Assembly (NCBI GenBank): GCA_037045435.1 | Contig: JBAOID010000021.1 | Span: forward strand, 1-64,000 | Reading direction: 5' to 3' | DNA: 64,000 nt | Source of the DNA: CBDUEF01 sp018063485 | GTDB taxonomy: Bacteria > Pseudomonadota > Alphaproteobacteria > Rhodobacterales > Rhodobacteraceae | Part shown: piece after piece, positions 62,475-64,000 of the stretch | Layout: the number at the start of each line of letters is the position of its first letter | How positions within the stretch are numbered: the first letter of the stretch is position 1 | Notes under the pieces: generated by a model | Seen by the model: the letters and a program-made list of their open reading frames with translations, nothing else | The model's database searches: none | Told to the model about the DNA's origin: nothing | Position numbers and translations under genes: made by a program

Positions 62475-64000
62475 ATGAATGACCTCTCCCGCTTGTTGCG
62501 TCCGAAATCCATTGCCGTTCTGGGCGCGGGTTGGGCGCTGAATGTCATCGAACAATGCGAAAAGATGGGATTTGAGGGCCCGGTCTGGCCGGTACATCCG
62601 ACGAAAGCCGAGATCGGGGGGCTGCGTGCCTATGCGTCGCTTGCCGACCTGCCGGAGGCGCCGGATGCAACATTTGTCGGGGTGAATCGTTTTGCCACGC
62701 TTGAAGTGGTGGCGGAGCTTTCGGCGATGGGCGCGGGCGGGGCGATCTGTTTTGCCTCTGGCTGGACCGAAGCGGGCGAGCCTGAGTTACAAAATAGATT
62801 GGTCGTGGCGGCGGGCGAGATGCCGATTTTGGGTCCGAATTGCTATGGCGTAATCAACTATCTGGATGGGGCGCTGCTGTGGCCCGATCAGCATGGTGGG
62901 GTCAGGGTGAAGAAGGGTGTGGCGCTGCTGAGCCAATCCTCCAACATCATCATCAACATGTCGATGCAAAAGCGCGCGCTGCCGGTGGCCTATATCGCCT
63001 GTCTGGGCAATGCGGCGGCGGTGGGGTTGGCCGATCTGGCGGGGGCGTTGTTGGCCGATGAGCGGGTGACTGCGATTGGGATGTATATCGAGGGAATCGA
63101 CGATGCGGTGGCTTTCGCGGCGCTGGCCGAGGCCGCGCGGGCGGCGGGCAAGGGGATCGTTTGTATCAAATCTGGCAAGACCGAGTTGAGCCGGACGGCG
63201 GCGGCTTCGCATACCGCCTCGCTGGCGGGGGGTGGGGCTGCCTCCAGCGCGTTTCTGCGCCAGATCGGGGTGGCCGAGGTGAACTCACCGGCGGAACTGA
63301 TCGAGACGCTGAAGATACTGCACACGCATGGCGCTTTGGGGCGCAACATCTGCTCGCTGTCTTGTTCGGGGGGAGAGGCGGGCCTGGTGGCGGATTTGGC
63401 TGCTCCTTTCGGGATTGAGTTTCCGCCGCCATCGGGAGTCACGCGCACACGGTTGGGCGAGATTTTGGGGCCGATTGTGACCATTGCAAACCCATTGGAT
63501 TATCACACTTTTATTTGGGGTGATGGGCCGCGCACCACCGATGTGTTTACCACGATGCTCGCAGGCTATGACGCGGGGATGTATATCATTGATCCGCCGC
63601 GCAAGGATCGTTGTGATCCTTCGGGCTATCAGCCGGCTCTGGATGCCATAGTTGCGGCGCAAAAGGCCACCGGAGTTCCGGCCTTTCCGGTGGCGTCCTT
63701 CCCCGAGAATTTTGATGAGGGTTATGCGATTCAATTGATGGATCAGGGCGTATGCACCCTGATGGGGCTGGAGACTGCTTTGGCCGCGATCAAGGCGGCG
63801 CAGGTGGGTGCGGGGCCGAAGGGTTGGCGTCCGGTGGCCGCATTGCCGGAACGGGAAAGCCGGTTGTTGAGTGAGGCCGAGGGCAAGGCGTTGTTGCAGG
63901 GATTGGGCGTGGTGGTGCCGCACTCGGTTTCTGGGACATGGGATCAGGTTGTCGCGGGAGCGGTGGAATTGATCGCGCCCTATGCTTTGAAGGGCTTGGG
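62475..64000 (+). CDS. ADP-forming acyl-CoA synthetase (acetate-CoA ligase family), 3' end outside window
   Basis: Open from the ATG at 62475 to the last base, at least 508 residues. CoA-binding Rossmann domain (RLLRPKSIAVLGAGWALNVIEQCEKMGFEGPVWPVHP), succinyl-CoA-ligase-like domains with GPNCYGVINYLDG, LLSQSSNIIINM and KSGKTELSRTAAASHTASLAGG, followed by the start of the ATP-grasp part (LLSEAEGKALLQGLGV). Makes acyl-CoA with ATP giving ADP. In this cluster it likely activates gamma-butyrobetaine, carnitine or a related betaine. Confidence 0.9.
   Translation, partial: MNDLSRLLRPKSIAVLGAGWALNVIEQCEKMGFEGPVWPVHPTKAEIGGLRAYASLADLPEAPDATFVGVNRFATLEVVAELSAMGAGGAICFASGWTEAGEPELQNRLVVAAGEMPILGPNCYGVINYLDGALLWPDQHGGVRVKKGVALLSQSSNIIINMSMQKRALPVAYIACLGNAAAVGLADLAGALLADERVTAIGMYIEGIDDAVAFAALAEAARAAGKGIVCIKSGKTELSRTAAASHTASLAGGGAASSAFLRQIGVAEVNSPAELIETLKILHTHGALGRNICSLSCSGGEAGLVADLAAPFGIEFPPPSGVTRTRLGEILGPIVTIANPLDYHTFIWGDGPRTTDVFTTMLAGYDAGMYIIDPPRKDRCDPSGYQPALDAIVAAQKATGVPAFPVASFPENFDEGYAIQLMDQGVCTLMGLETALAAIKAAQVGAGPKGWRPVAALPERESRLLSEAEGKALLQGLGVVVPHSVSGTWDQVVAGAVELIAPYALKGL

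Overview
The window is a 64 kb, high-GC, gene-dense chromosomal piece from an alphaproteobacterium, most likely a Rhodobacteraceae/Paracoccaceae member. The evidence is an RpoH-II-type sigma factor, a paired MerR/beta-oxidation array, the TIGR02186-TauE pair, a membrane-anchored MoeB-like protein, and an intergenic repeat built on 'ATATTT...CAGATGAA' that I associate with this family. About 62 protein genes are supported. I see no rRNA, tRNA, CRISPR array or prophage.

Layout. 1-2.8 kb: end of proC, a CsaA-like tRNA-binding protein, a 2-hydroxyacid dehydrogenase and a sulfotransferase. 2.9-10.5 kb (minus): a beta-oxidation array read as MerR, MerR, acyl-CoA dehydrogenase, a small RHH-like protein, GST, thiolase, cupin and FadB-type enzyme, with palindromic operators between the MerR genes. 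10.6-12.9 kb: two PaaI-type thioesterases and a MATE pump. 12.9-14.6 kb: TIGR02186/TauE pair. 14.6-20.2 kb: purine nucleoside phosphorylase and a BMP-type nucleoside ABC importer. 20.2-31.3 kb: an accessory-looking block starting at transposase debris, with a polyamine/opine-type ABC importer, a LysR regulator, a carbamoyl-amide hydrolase and ATP-dependent hydantoinase HyuA/HyuB. 31.3-51 kb: mostly housekeeping genes (rimI, tsaB, a NifU-like scaffold, trpS, murJ, glnD, rsmI, yraN, gshB, comM, cob genes, rpoH, coaBC, dut, moeB-like). 52-57 kb: extradiol dioxygenase, amino-acid ABC importer, M3 peptidase. 56.7-64 kb: a carnitine/gamma-butyrobetaine catabolic cluster (CdhR-like regulator, BKACE, carnitine dehydrogenase-thioesterase fusion, SDR, acyl-CoA dehydrogenase, ADP-forming acyl-CoA synthetase running off the window).

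Physiologically the window suggests uptake and oxidation of fatty acids, nucleosides, methylated nitrogen compounds (carnitine; possibly N-methylhydantoin or a related cyclic amide) and amino acids, beside core metabolism.

Quality caveat. At least a dozen well-conserved genes carry single-base frameshifts, including glnD, comM, an acyl-CoA dehydrogenase with about five, and the nucleoside ABC subunits. They sit in otherwise intact, full-length genes, so I read them as sequence or assembly errors and annotate each gene as one CDS spanning the shift.
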